NCBI GenBank assembly: GCA_029260795.1
Contig: JAJDCO010000134.1
Location: 124,001 to 188,000 of the forward strand
DNA length: 64,000 nucleotides
Direction: 5' to 3'
From: Planctomycetota bacterium
Lineage (GTDB): Bacteria > Planctomycetota > OFTM77
Position 1 is the stretch's first letter, and each line of letters starts with the position of its first letter. Below the pieces are notes generated by a model. The model searched no databases. It was not told the origin of the DNA and saw only the letters and a list, made by a program, of their open reading frames with translations. The position numbers were made by a program, and so were the translations under genes. This document shows positions 31,809 to 40,661 of the stretch, piece after piece.

Positions 31809-33428
31809 ATGAAATGCCGACTCTTTGCGACCCTCAAGCCCATCTGTTTTCTGCTGGTGTTGATCGAGATCTCACTCGGAGCACCGGCGTCCGACTTTGG
31901 TGCCTCCGGTGGTGAGGCACTCGTCCCACAAACGACGTCGTACACTCAGGAGTACGGACGGGTCGCATCGAACCCCGAGGGCACGGTTTTCGGCGTCGCC
32001 TTTGAGACCGTGCTCAATCACGATCTCGTCGTCCGCTTGTTCGACCAGAACGGGAGTGCCTTGACCGGGGATATTCTCGTCAACCCGAATCTCGGTAACT
32101 ACATCCAGGACGAGCCAACGATCGCGTTCGATCCGTGGGGCAACTTCATCGTGGCGTGGTCTGACCGGAGCGCCTACGACGGGGACTCGATGGGCATCTT
32201 CGCCCGGATCTTCGACGTCAACGGTAGCCCCAAGGGTGTCGAGTTTCAGGTCAACGCTGACGGCGCGGAGTCGCAGTGGGAGCCCAACGCAACGGTTCTT
32301 CCGGACGGCGCTTGGGTCGTGACCTGGTCCGGCACGTTCAGCGGCGACGCGTTCTTTCGGATCTTCGAGCCGAACGGGACTCCGCGAACGGGCGACATCC
32401 AGGCCAACACTCAGACCAACAACGCTCAGATCGACACCGAGATCTGCGCCAATCGCCACAACGAGCTCTTCCTGGTGTACATCGACTACGGAGGGTACGG
32501 CGGCGTAGGCACGGCGACGAATGTCTATGGCCGGCGCTTTAACAGTGATGGCACGGTCATCGATGCACAGGAGTTCTTGATTAACGAGAACTCCCTTGCC
32601 GGCGATCAGCGCGAAGTTCGGGTCGCCGCGGATGGCTTTGACGGCTGGGTGGTCGTCTGGGAGGACCGTCTAAACGATGGGAGCGGCTACGGGATCTACG
32701 GACGCCTCTATCGCGACAGCATCGCTCTCGGCCCGGAGTTCCTCGTCAACACGACGACGCTCGCCAACCAAGCGAAGCCCGCTCTCGCAACCGATTGGAT
32801 GGGGAATTTCGTGGTCGCCTACGAGTCGTGGGCTTTGGCCGGTTCGGATATCTTGGCGCGACGCTTCGACAACCTGGGAGCTCCGATCGGTGGCGAGTTC
32901 ATGGTCAACGAGATTGCCGATGGCGATCAGCTGAACCCGAGCGTCGCCTTGGATTGGGCGGGCCAAGACTTCGTGTTTTCCTACACCGGTCCTGGCGAGG
33001 CGTCACAAGACGTTTTCGTGCGGCGATTCAGAGACCAACCTCTCGGACGCTTGGGCGAGCCCATGCTCGGCGGCTCCTTCCAGCTCGATCTCGATCTGCC
33101 CAGTGGGGCCGATCTGAACTACTTCGTCGTCGCTTCGCTCAAGAGCGATCCGGGTCTCATGTTGCCCGATGGCCGGCGGCTGGCGCTCAACAACGACCTC
33201 TTGATGACCCTCAGCCTGACTTTTCCGAACTCCGGGCCCTACTTCTTCAACTTCCAAGGGACGCTCGATTCCTCGGGACAGGCTCAGGCCACTGTGTCAG
33301 TACCGAATGATCCGTTGCTCGCCGGGCTCAAGGTTCGATTCGCTGCGATCACACTCGACACGGCCGCGCCGGGGTTCTTCTCGGCTCTGCGACATGTGAC
33401 CGAGTCGGTCACGATCTCGTTGCCCTGA
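31809..33428 (+). CDS. secreted repeat protein, probably beta-propeller-like
   Basis: The 539-aa product has a signal peptide (about 1-27). About seven imperfect repeats of roughly 50 residues follow, each with a 'P.(V/I)A.D..GN F(V/I)V(A/T)W' strand and ending in a 'R.F(D/N)..G.P.G.EF.VN' strand. Examples are 'FDPWGNFIVAWSDR', 'LPDGAWVVTWSGTF', 'DWMGNFVVAYESWA' and 'DWAGQDFVFSYTGP'. This periodic pattern resembles a propeller of the type found in many exported proteins of unknown function. A C-terminal region of about 120 residues is a separate beta domain. The GGAGG nine bases ahead of 31809 decides the start. Function unknown. Confidence 0.78.
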   Translation: MKCRLFATLKPICFLLVLIEISLGAPASDFGASGGEALVPQTTSYTQEYGRVASNPEGTVFGVAFETVLNHDLVVRLFDQNGSALTGDILVNPNLGNYIQDEPTIAFDPWGNFIVAWSDRSAYDGDSMGIFARIFDVNGSPKGVEFQVNADGAESQWEPNATVLPDGAWVVTWSGTFSGDAFFRIFEPNGTPRTGDIQANTQTNNAQIDTEICANRHNELFLVYIDYGGYGGVGTATNVYGRRFNSDGTVIDAQEFLINENSLAGDQREVRVAADGFDGWVVVWEDRLNDGSGYGIYGRLYRDSIALGPEFLVNTTTLANQAKPALATDWMGNFVVAYESWALAGSDILARRFDNLGAPIGGEFMVNEIADGDQLNPSVALDWAGQDFVFSYTGPGEASQDVFVRRFRDQPLGRLGEPMLGGSFQLDLDLPSGADLNYFVVASLKSDPGLMLPDGRRLALNNDLLMTLSLTFPNSGPYFFNFQGTLDSSGQAQATVSVPNDPLLAGLKVRFAAITLDTAAPGFFSALRHVTESVTISLP

Positions 33429-33436
33429 GAACGAAG

Positions 33437-33462
33437 AAGCCGGTCAGCGAAGGCCGGCTTCG
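33437..33462. terminator. shared hairpin between convergent genes
   Basis: GAAGCCGG at 33437-33444 and CCGGCTTC at 33455-33462 form a perfect 8-bp stem with a 10-nt loop. It lies in the 15-bp gap and the last codons of the convergent genes ending at 33428 and 33444. Bidirectional use is inferred. Confidence 0.45.
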
Positions 33463-35720
33463 TACTCGAGCGTGAGTTGATACCACGGGTCGCCGAGGAC
33501 TTCTTTCTTCCCTCGTTGGTGGTCGAGGATCTCCCGCGCAATCTGGAAGTACTTCGGGTCCCCGGTCTCGATCGTGGTCAGCGTTAGAAAGTCTGTCGTC
33601 CAAGTCGCCGTCCCGCTCTTGGTTCCCGAGTACTCGCCCTCTTCTTGATAGATGTCGATTGAGTAGATGAACCCCTCGCCCGGGACCCAACCGAGTTCGA
33701 GCATCAGATCCGCGGTCTCACGAAGATAGGCTCGGAGCTCATCCGCGCTGACCGATTCCGGCCTACCGGCAGCGCGTCGTCGCTCGAGCTCGTCGATGTA
33801 GAGGCCGACACCGATGCCGCCGATAGCGGACATCCAGGGTCGAAACTCATCGTAGTTCGTGATGCCGTGCTGCACATCTTGATAGAGCCAAAGTGGTTCG
33901 AAGTCGTCGGTTGCCCAGCCGTTCTGCAGGATGCGTCGCGTGCCGTTCCGAAGCAACGCAAGCTGCATGAGGTGCGTCAGAGACTCCCAGTACTGCTCGC
34001 GACCCGTTAGGCGATATGCTTCGAGCATGGCGCGTGCACACCAGCCAAACGTGCGCCCGGTGTGTACCCAGGTGTCCCAATCCCAGAACATTCGATAGGT
34101 TCTGAGGGTCTCGGCGATTTCGGTGATCGACTCGAGCGCTTTGGGGTGTCCGGTGGCGAGGAACCAGTCTCTCAGGTCATCGATCGTCATATGTTCCATG
34201 TCCCAGCCGTTCCAGGCGTGCCGGCGATTCGTCTGCCAGGGAACATAGCTGGACGGGATGTCGCGCCGGGCCTCCGCACCGGGGCCTGAACCGTCGAGAG
34301 ACCAGGCGCCATCAAAAAAGCGGTCTCCGGGAAAATCGTTCGAGTTGAACTCGGCCTCCAGAGTGTTCCAGTGGTAGGGCCGCATGTTCATCGAGATCAG
34401 CAACTGATCCTCGACCCATTCCAAGTGCGGTCGATGGCCGGTCTGGAGATACGGTAGGAGGTAGCTGAAGCGGTTGCGTGGACTTCCGGTCGTGTGAGTG
34501 GAGTGATAGGTCTCACCGTACTCGCTCCAACCGTAGAAGTACGAGCTCGGACCAAGTGATGGCAGCGCGTTGCTTTCGGGTACGGGCATGATCGCGCCGA
34601 AGTCTCCCCACGCTCGAGTGGCCCGAATGTAGTCCGAGCTCAAACGACAGAGTAGCGGCTGGTTGAAGGCAAGAACTGCCCGCTCAGTCTCCTCGGGTGA
34701 CGTGTTCCATGTGATCAGGGTCTTGGTCGCGAGGTGTTGGCCGTCGTCGAGCCAGTAGTCACTCGGGGGCAGCAGCCAGTTGCGGATGAAGTCCTCGGTG
34801 ACCTCGACACCCTTTGGGAACGTCTGCCAGGAGCGACGCGTCGCTACCGCGAGATTCGATTGGTCGTTTCCGGCCCACATCCACAAGTCGGGTCGAGGCT
34901 GTGCCGTGTCGTACAAGACGCTGGTCGGCAGGTCGAAGATGTCGCCGTCGTCGCCGTGAGCTCGTAGAGGAAACGCGCCGTGGCGCAGCTCCATTCGATA
35001 GGATTGGAACGCGACGCTTCCAAGAGGGCGAGTGGTGTACGAGTTCTTCAGGAACCACTCGACAACGACTTGCCGCTGTCCGTGGAAGAACTGGACATAG
35101 GCGGTGGTCCAAAGGAAGTCTCGGCCGATTCCCTGGCCCGGGTATGTGCGATGGTATGACTCGACTTTGAACATCGTTCGGACCGGACCCTGCTCCAGGA
35201 TCTGGATACGAGGTCGTGTCATGAAGTACTCCTGACCGAATGTGTCGGTCAAGATGACCCGCAAGATTCCAAACCCGAAGATCCCTCTCAGCGTGTTGGC
35301 ATCGAAAACCGCGTTGCGCCCGACGTACGAGTGGGGCAGCTCAGACAACCATACCTGGTAGGTGCCAGTACTGTGGCTTGGCAGAGACGTGGAGAAGGTG
35401 ATCAGCAGGCTCCGGATCGATGACCCCGGGGTCCAAGCTGCCAAGATCCGGGTTTGAAGTGGAATCTCCTGGCCACCTGGTGCCCGCAACGTGAGTCGAC
35501 CGAGATCGCTGGGCTGCAGGCGGCCTTCTGAGAAGGGCACCCCGATCGATACCGTCTCAAGCGAACGTGGAACGTCTGTGTCATTGATGACGTCGATGTC
35601 GGCGAGATACTCATCCGCTTGCGCACTCGCAGTCGCGAGGAGAACGCAGCAGAACAAACGGCCCAACACTCTCGGCCCTCCTTTTTCGGGACACCCTGCC
35701 TCTGCTTTTCCCGTCTTCAT
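33444..35720 (-). CDS. secreted PcRGLX/YetA-like (exo-rhamnogalacturonan-lyase-type) protein
   Basis: The ~758-aa product starts with a hydrophobic export segment ('VLGRLFCCVLLATASAQA'). Its N-terminal beta domain matches the RIFT-barrel of the PcRGLX/YetA family: 'IDVINDTDVPRSLETVSIG', 'VPFSEGRLQPSDLGRLTLR', then 'GGQEIPLQTRILAAWTPGSS' and 'IRSLLITF'. A central beta domain and a C-terminal alpha/alpha barrel rich in Trp/Tyr follow, with 'HAWNGWDMEHMTIDDLRDW' and 'TGREQYWESLTHLMQLALL'. Family members cleave or bind pectic/uronic polysaccharides, but the substrate here is not known. The start at 35720 gives the export signal; the frame is open to 35888. It follows the GT39 gene by 80 bp. Confidence 0.7.
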   Translation of the reverse strand: MKTGKAEAGCPEKGGPRVLGRLFCCVLLATASAQADEYLADIDVINDTDVPRSLETVSIGVPFSEGRLQPSDLGRLTLRAPGGQEIPLQTRILAAWTPGSSIRSLLITFSTSLPSHSTGTYQVWLSELPHSYVGRNAVFDANTLRGIFGFGILRVILTDTFGQEYFMTRPRIQILEQGPVRTMFKVESYHRTYPGQGIGRDFLWTTAYVQFFHGQRQVVVEWFLKNSYTTRPLGSVAFQSYRMELRHGAFPLRAHGDDGDIFDLPTSVLYDTAQPRPDLWMWAGNDQSNLAVATRRSWQTFPKGVEVTEDFIRNWLLPPSDYWLDDGQHLATKTLITWNTSPEETERAVLAFNQPLLCRLSSDYIRATRAWGDFGAIMPVPESNALPSLGPSSYFYGWSEYGETYHSTHTTGSPRNRFSYLLPYLQTGHRPHLEWVEDQLLISMNMRPYHWNTLEAEFNSNDFPGDRFFDGAWSLDGSGPGAEARRDIPSSYVPWQTNRRHAWNGWDMEHMTIDDLRDWFLATGHPKALESITEIAETLRTYRMFWDWDTWVHTGRTFGWCARAMLEAYRLTGREQYWESLTHLMQLALLRNGTRRILQNGWATDDFEPLWLYQDVQHGITNYDEFRPWMSAIGGIGVGLYIDELERRRAAGRPESVSADELRAYLRETADLMLELGWVPGEGFIYSIDIYQEEGEYSGTKSGTATWTTDFLTLTTIETGDPKYFQIAREILDHQRGKKEVLGDPWYQLTLEYEAGLR

Positions 35721-35799
35721 CGACCGGGGGGGTCCCGAAGCTTGAGTGGGCAAGGAGGATCGCGAAGACTGTTCTGGACGCTGGACGATCCCCGTGTGA

Positions 35800-37323
35800 T
35801 CAGCGCTCGACGCGTCGATAGACTCGAATCGTGTCGAGCTCCCTACGGCGTACCTCATCGGTGTCTCGGAGGGCCGAGAACCCCGCACAGTTCACGAGCG
35901 TCGTGGGAGGCAAAGGGTTGGGCAACGTGGCCACCACCACCAACTCGGGAGGCGAACTCGCCAAGTACTCACGAAAGGCAGGAGCGTGCAGCGTGCGCAG
36001 ATCGGCGACCAGGTAACGGAAAGTGCCAGACGCGAGCCGGATCGCTGCTTCGTCCTCATCGTAGGTGATTACGGCCCGCGAGTGGTCGTGGAGGTAGAAG
36101 AGCAACGCGTGCTGAGTCACGAGCAGGTCGACTCCTTCGTCCACAGGATCGGCCCTCAGAATCGCTGCAGCCTCGGCGTAGCCTCGGTCCGAGATCTGAA
36201 GGCTGCCCCAGGACCAGGAGGTTCCGACAATCGCGAGCGCAGCAGCCGACAAAGGCAGCAACACGAGCGATTTCGTCGGCTGCAACCGATTCAGGATCGA
36301 AGAGAGCATCGCTCCACTGGCCAGCGCAAGTGGGACTGTCAACGGGAGAGGTAAGCGCGGGTAGTTCTTGTAGAGCGGGAGAGTACCAACGAACAACGTC
36401 GTCCAGGCGAGAAGCCACAGATCCCCGGGCCGGCGGCGGTAGGCCAGAAACACGAGTCCACAAAGGCCAGTCGCGAGAGCCAGGGGGTCAATCCAGGCCG
36501 TCAGGCAAGACCATAGGTAACTGGCCGTCTGTGGGAGGAGGTACCAGCCGAGCACGGGAAGCCATTGCTGTCGGTTGGCTCGAAATGACGCGAAGCCGAC
36601 CGTATCGTGAATCTGGTATGCGAGTCCGATGGCGGGTAGGAAGAGCGCCACGGAAGCGATCAGCAGGCCTGCAACACTTCGCCGGATCGGCCGAAGCGAG
36701 GGTGTTGTCCGTCCGGCTCCGATCGCGGTCAACACCGCAACGATGCCGAGGACGATGAGCGGGAAGAAGCCGTGGTATTTCGTGAGGAGTGCCGCTCCGC
36801 TCCAAACACCTCCGAGGACGTAGGCCTGCCACCGGCTGGTGCGCCAACCGATCGCGAGTTGATGAATCGCCAGGATGAAGAAGAGGAGATAGGGACCCTC
36901 GGTCAATGGTTGCCGGGAGTAGAGGATCTGGTACTCCATCGAGGCGAGAATCGCCGTTCCGATCGCTGCAGCACGGCGGCCGACGAGCTCGCTTCCCAGC
37001 CGAAACGCTGCCAACAGCGTGAGTGTTCCGAGAGTCGCCGCGAGCGCCAGAGCAACTTGGTCCTTGGTGCCGAAGAGCGAGAACGACCAACCGATCAAAG
37101 ATGGCAAGAGCGGAGGGGCGTAGTAAGGCAAGATAGGGCGTCGCCCGTAGGGCCCTACCTGTAGCGGGCCTGCCGTGTAGGAGCCCGCATCCCAGTGCGA
37201 TATGCCGAGCTCATCGAGGTGGTAGAATCGGAGAAAGCCTCCGACACCGATCGCCAGGACGGCCACCACCAACGCGAGACGGGAGGAGCTGCTGCTCGTG
37301 GCTGGGGCCTTCGAGACGTCCAC
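35800..37323 (-). CDS. GT39-type membrane glycosyltransferase
   Basis: The 507-aa protein has about eleven hydrophobic helices and the ArnT/PMT-like first periplasmic loop 'RFYHLDELGISHWDAGSYT' with the catalytic acidic residue, followed by 'YYAPPLLPSLIGWSFSLFG' and 'SRQPLTEGPYLLFFILA'. GT39/ArnT-family proteins transfer a sugar from a polyprenyl phosphate to lipid or protein on the periplasmic side. It starts at GTG 37323 with AGGTGA upstream. The last ~150 residues form a soluble domain. The downstream lyase-like gene is on the same strand, suggesting a common polysaccharide theme. Confidence 0.82.
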   Translation of the reverse strand: MDVSKAPATSSSSSRLALVVAVLAIGVGGFLRFYHLDELGISHWDAGSYTAGPLQVGPYGRRPILPYYAPPLLPSLIGWSFSLFGTKDQVALALAATLGTLTLLAAFRLGSELVGRRAAAIGTAILASMEYQILYSRQPLTEGPYLLFFILAIHQLAIGWRTSRWQAYVLGGVWSGAALLTKYHGFFPLIVLGIVAVLTAIGAGRTTPSLRPIRRSVAGLLIASVALFLPAIGLAYQIHDTVGFASFRANRQQWLPVLGWYLLPQTASYLWSCLTAWIDPLALATGLCGLVFLAYRRRPGDLWLLAWTTLFVGTLPLYKNYPRLPLPLTVPLALASGAMLSSILNRLQPTKSLVLLPLSAAALAIVGTSWSWGSLQISDRGYAEAAAILRADPVDEGVDLLVTQHALLFYLHDHSRAVITYDEDEAAIRLASGTFRYLVADLRTLHAPAFREYLASSPPELVVVATLPNPLPPTTLVNCAGFSALRDTDEVRRRELDTIRVYRRVER

Positions 37324-37405
37324 TTTGACTTCACCTGGGGAGGGTGATATATACGGCGGGCTCGTTGCTCGACGATTTTAGTGATCTAACTCACAAGACG
37401 ATAGA

Positions 37406-37420
37406 CATCTACGGTAGATG
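37406..37420. promoter_or_regulatory. 15-bp palindrome, possible operator
   Basis: CATCTAC-G-GTAGATG is a perfect inverted repeat centred in the divergent gap between the GT39 gene and the Cys-cluster regulator gene. Its position 39 bp before the regulator start would suit an operator for autoregulation. This is inference from symmetry and position. Confidence 0.4.
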
Positions 37421-37458
37421 ATCCTGCAGCTCTCTCATACAGGTTTCGAGGCGATCGA

Positions 37459-37842
37459 ATGATCCAGTGCGTCACATGCAACGCGTGCCCCGTCCGCGAT
37501 CGCTGCCAGGAGATCTGTAGCAACGTCTCGGGGCTACTGCCCTCGATGGAGCAGGGCCGAGTCGATGCCGAAGACCTGCCAAGGCTCTGGATCGGTCGAA
37601 TCACAACCCACCTCATCCTCGACTACGAAGATCTCCTGACGGATCGCCAGAAGCAGGTGGTGGGTCTCTACTATCGGGAATCGCTTCTGCAAAAGGAGAT
37701 CGCCGCGATGTTGGGCATCTCCCAGCCGGCGGTCAACCAGATTCTCTCGGACGTGCGCCGCAAGGTCTGGAAGATGTACAAGAAGGCGAGCACGTTCCGG
37801 CACGAGTCTCGGCCAGGCAAGCGGCCCGCGTCGACTGGCTGA
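37459..37842 (+). CDS. sigma-70-region-4-like HTH protein with N-terminal cysteine cluster
   Basis: The 127-aa protein has five cysteines in its first 20 residues ('CVTCNACPVRDRCQEIC'), arranged like a metal or Fe-S ligand set. The C-terminal half is a sigma region 4-type HTH: 'YEDLLTDRQKQVVGLYYRES', then 'LLQKEIAAMLGISQPAVNQI'. It lacks regions 2 and 3, so it cannot be a full sigma factor. It may be a transcription regulator whose activity responds to redox state or metal. GAGG precedes the ATG by about 9 bases and a perfect palindrome lies upstream. The family is not one I can name. Confidence 0.78.
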   Translation: MIQCVTCNACPVRDRCQEICSNVSGLLPSMEQGRVDAEDLPRLWIGRITTHLILDYEDLLTDRQKQVVGLYYRESLLQKEIAAMLGISQPAVNQILSDVRRKVWKMYKKASTFRHESRPGKRPASTG

Positions 37843-37852
37843 GTTCACCGGT

Positions 37853-38479
37853 TCAGGGAAGAGGGTTGAGGCGCTTCTCTACTTGAACGATCACGTGATC
37901 CGGAAGTCGATTGACGTCGACGACCCTCACCGATAGCCCGGCCAGGCGCGACATCGCAACGATGTCAGGCCAAGCTGCTCCTCGCTCAGGCGAGCCGCTC
38001 TCCTTTGACACCCTACGCTCTACGACCCAAATCCTCCCGCCCGGGACTAGTCGTGCGGCGAGCTCTCTCAGAAAGAGATCCGGACTCGCATCGATCTTGC
38101 GGGATAGATCTGCCCAGCATTCGATCAGAAGTAGATCGTCGAATTCCGCGAAATGCGAAGCTGGCATCGAGTGCGCAAAGGAGCCCGAGACGTCCCAGCG
38201 GGTCACGGAACCGCCTTTGGCCACCGTGCGCTCGAGAGGACCGATCCAGCTGGTATCCGCTCCAATCAGTCCGACCCGACTGCCCTGAGGTATCGCCAGA
38301 CCGGGTGCCAGGCTTAGAAGCGTCGCCGAATCGTCGACGAGCGAAGGGGCCGACTGCGTTGAATCCTCCGTGCGAGGTTCGCTGGGAAGCTCGATTGAGG
38401 CCTTGCAGCCGCCAAGCAATCCGGCGACGAAGGCGATCATGAGGCATTCTTGGACTGAACCCGAGATACGAGCCGACAT
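37853..38479 (-). CDS. lipoprotein with Rossmann/methyltransferase-like fold
   Basis: The 208-aa product has a signal peptide with a clear lipobox ('GLLGGC', Cys about 25). The mature part alternates strand and helix and contains 'GSRVGLIGADTSWIGPLERT', 'DDLLLIECWADL' and 'LVPGGRIWVVERR'. These resemble SAM-dependent methyltransferase core strands ('LxPGGRI' after motif III), but the glycine-rich SAM loop is not convincing. An exported methyltransferase is unlikely, so this may be a fold relic with another function. GGAGGA seven bases ahead of the ATG at 38479 supports that start. Convergent with the Cys-cluster regulator gene (10 bp apart). Confidence 0.65.
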   Translation of the reverse strand: MSARISGSVQECLMIAFVAGLLGGCKASIELPSEPRTEDSTQSAPSLVDDSATLLSLAPGLAIPQGSRVGLIGADTSWIGPLERTVAKGGSVTRWDVSGSFAHSMPASHFAEFDDLLLIECWADLSRKIDASPDLFLRELAARLVPGGRIWVVERRVSKESGSPERGAAWPDIVAMSRLAGLSVRVVDVNRLPDHVIVQVEKRLNPLP

Positions 38480-38607
38480 GTGGTGCTCCTCCGCAACTCT
38501 CGACGACCAGGGCAGCGCCGAGCGGCGCGAAGCCTGGGACAGATGGGATTATCGAGCTTTGGGGGGAAAAACCTGAGAGGCAGGAAGAGGAGGCAACCAA
38601 GAACGAA

Positions 38608-38639
38608 GCCTCGTCACCGCCTCCCGGCGGTAACGAGGC
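38608..38639. repeat. strong hairpin upstream of a minigene
   Basis: A 14-bp inverted repeat (38608-38621 with 38626-38639, GC-rich, one mismatch) encloses a TCCC loop. It sits in the 385-bp gap between two minus-strand genes and 23 bp ahead of a short ORF with an excellent ribosome binding site. It could be a terminator for minus-strand transcription or part of a leader RNA on the plus strand. Confidence 0.5.
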
Positions 38640-38662
38640 CCAAAGTGAAAGGAGGAGTTACC

Positions 38663-38695
38663 ATGATCGCTGAAAGAATAGCCCTCATCTGCTGA
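38663..38695 (+). CDS. possible 10-codon minigene/leader peptide
   Basis: ATG at 38663 opens a 10-codon frame ending in TGA at 38693. It is preceded at ideal spacing by AAAGGAGGAG, one of the best Shine-Dalgarno matches in the window. It follows the hairpin at 38608-38639. No larger gene follows on the plus strand, so a classical attenuator peptide is not obvious. It may be chance. Confidence 0.25.
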   Translation: MIAERIALIC

Positions 38696-38864
38696 CTTGG
38701 CAAATTGAGCCAGTCAAATTCGGCGTTTTAGCGAAATATACGGTTGATCACGGCCAGCGCTTGATGTGCAAGTCGTTTTCGAGCGCTTGTTTAGCGGCCT
38801 CAGCTCAGACTTCTAGAACAGCGGAGAGTCGGCAAGTCGACCCTGCGTAGGAGCTCAGGATCTC

Positions 38865-40661
38865 TCAACGTCGTCTTCGAAGGGGTCCGCGGCGGCGGGA
38901 GGCGTCGATGACACTAGAGATGGACTGGATCTGACGCTGCTGATCGTAGCGACTGGCCGCAGGATCGAAGTCGAAGTCGTGGTCGAAGATGCGTCGCAGC
39001 AGATAGAGAGATGCCCAGCGACTCTCCTCTCCCACGTCGCTTCGTCGCAGATTCCGCAAGAGTTCATCGGAGATCTTGGGGTACCGGCGATGAAAAAGCA
39101 GGAGCCCGTTGACTACTCCGGGATGTACGGGAGCTCGATGGAGCTTGGCGAGCAACCAGTCAATGTCCTCCTGTGCTCCACGTTGGAGCCTTCGCTTGAG
39201 GAGCTGTGCACGGCCGCCTTCTTGGAGCTGAGCGAAGATTCGGTCGATGTCATCGCGGTATACGTGACCAAAGGCGAGGGTGAGACACTGCTGTGTGATC
39301 TGATTCTCGTCGCTCAGGGTAACGGCGCTGCCACCACCCCGGCTCGCGATTCGTTGGAATGCTGTGATGGTCTCCAGATCGTCGCGCGAGCCTGAGTCAC
39401 TCTTGCCAGTGAAGACGGTGCTCACCAGGTTGTCGGCACCTCGTCCGGCCCTTCTACGGAATCGAGCGACGATCTCGTCGATCTGCTTCATGGACTGTGA
39501 GTGGGGCGGAGCATCGCCGATGAGCACCACCACTTGCTGAGCGCCTTCCGTCCAGGGCATCTCCTCGAAGGCTGCGCCCAGGCCTTCGAAGACTGCTTCA
39601 GGGATGTCGCCGCCCCCAGCAGCTTGGATCCGGTCTACCCAGGTGAGGATCCGATACCGAGAGCCCGTCAGCGGTAGGCTGCGAGCCAAGTAGTCGTCTC
39701 CGTGATCGCGAAAGGTCACGACTCCGAGGCGGGCGTGAGGAACGATCCAGGTGAGGATCGTGATCATGCGGTCGAGCGAGCGCTTCACGTCGGTCAGCAC
39801 ATCGGTCATGCTCGAAGTGCTGTCGAACACGAAGACGATCTCGACTCCGCGTCTCCTGAGGTCCTGGACTCGATCGCCAAAGCCAGCGTCGCTGCCACTC
39901 GTCAGGAGGCGATCACTTCCTTGCCCGAGTAGCGGTCCTCCACCTGCACCTGTTCCCGAGAACTCCTCGAGCCCGCGGGCATCGGCCAAGTCGAGACGGG
40001 GCATCTCGACTATCTCGCGAATGCTCTCCTCCAAGACCGGCTCCGGAATGTTCTGCTCAGGAGTCTCCATCTCCAGCTCGGTCTCATCCAATGGTTTGGG
40101 ATCCACGAGTTCATCGGGATCGAACTGAGCCAGACCGGCTTGAATTGGAGGAGTGGGCGCCGAGTGAAGCCGTTGGAAGAAGGGCAGCTCCCAGAGGACA
40201 TAGAGCAGCAAGGCATGTACGCCAACGGATGTCAGCATCCAGGGGGCTCGCTTGAGCTCCTGCAGAAAGACGTCGCCGAAGGTGTCGCGGCGGAAGGTGT
40301 GAGACAACACCTCTGAGGTGCCAGCCTCACAGATTTCGAATGAGAGGGTCAGCTCACCTACTCGGATCTGGTCTTCGGGTCGAAGTCGAACTTCGCTGAC
40401 GACTCTGTCATTGACGAGTGTTTCGGCATCCCCGATCGCGACCAACCACAAGGCGTCGTTGCGCTTTTCGAGCCGACAGTGACGAGGCGAAACGCTTCGG
40501 TGATGGAGGCTGATGCTGTTTTGAGGTGAGCTTCCGATCGACACAAGCTCGGTCTCGATCGCGTACCGAGCCTCGTCTGGGTCGCCTGGAATCACCAGCT
40601 GAAAGGTGGCTCGTCGAGTGGAAGGATGACTACTCGGGCAATCTTGCGGAGGCTGGGGCAT
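38865..40661 (-). CDS. FHA-TM-VWA membrane protein
   Basis: The 598-aa protein joins an FHA domain (about 20-112, with 'VSIGSSPQNSI', 'SVSPRHCRLE' and 'LVNDRVV'), a single transmembrane helix (about 141-162), a Pro/acidic spacer and a VWA domain (about 273-455). The VWA has a MIDAS-like 'FVFDSTSSM', 'VVTFRDHGDD' and 'VVLIGDAPPHS'. These are closest in style to VWA domains of the alpha-kinase-associated type. FHA would bind phosphothreonine in the cytoplasm and VWA would act in the periplasm. A C-terminal region of about 140 residues is helical. The start at 40661 is an estimate; the frame is open to 40757. No kinase gene is adjacent. Confidence 0.8.
   Translation of the reverse strand: MPQPPQDCPSSHPSTRRATFQLVIPGDPDEARYAIETELVSIGSSPQNSISLHHRSVSPRHCRLEKRNDALWLVAIGDAETLVNDRVVSEVRLRPEDQIRVGELTLSFEICEAGTSEVLSHTFRRDTFGDVFLQELKRAPWMLTSVGVHALLLYVLWELPFFQRLHSAPTPPIQAGLAQFDPDELVDPKPLDETELEMETPEQNIPEPVLEESIREIVEMPRLDLADARGLEEFSGTGAGGGPLLGQGSDRLLTSGSDAGFGDRVQDLRRRGVEIVFVFDSTSSMTDVLTDVKRSLDRMITILTWIVPHARLGVVTFRDHGDDYLARSLPLTGSRYRILTWVDRIQAAGGGDIPEAVFEGLGAAFEEMPWTEGAQQVVVLIGDAPPHSQSMKQIDEIVARFRRRAGRGADNLVSTVFTGKSDSGSRDDLETITAFQRIASRGGGSAVTLSDENQITQQCLTLAFGHVYRDDIDRIFAQLQEGGRAQLLKRRLQRGAQEDIDWLLAKLHRAPVHPGVVNGLLLFHRRYPKISDELLRNLRRSDVGEESRWASLYLLRRIFDHDFDFDPAASRYDQQRQIQSISSVIDASRRRGPLRRRR

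Larger units (their letters stand above)
38480..38864. other. intergenic region of 385 bp
   Basis: It contains the hairpin and minigene described separately and an A/T-richer stretch (about 38700-38760). No larger coding region can be supported on either strand. Confidence 0.6.

Noticed and set aside
37346-37353. TATATA as -10 of the GT39 gene on the minus strand
   Set aside because: No acceptable -35 hexamer at 16-18 bp, and A/T-rich octamers occur by chance in this gap.
38560-38660. possible c-di-GMP (GEMM)-type riboswitch
   Set aside because: Fragments look similar (GGCAA...CGAAGCC), but the first GEMM helix and the tetraloop receptor are missing, and no regulated gene follows.
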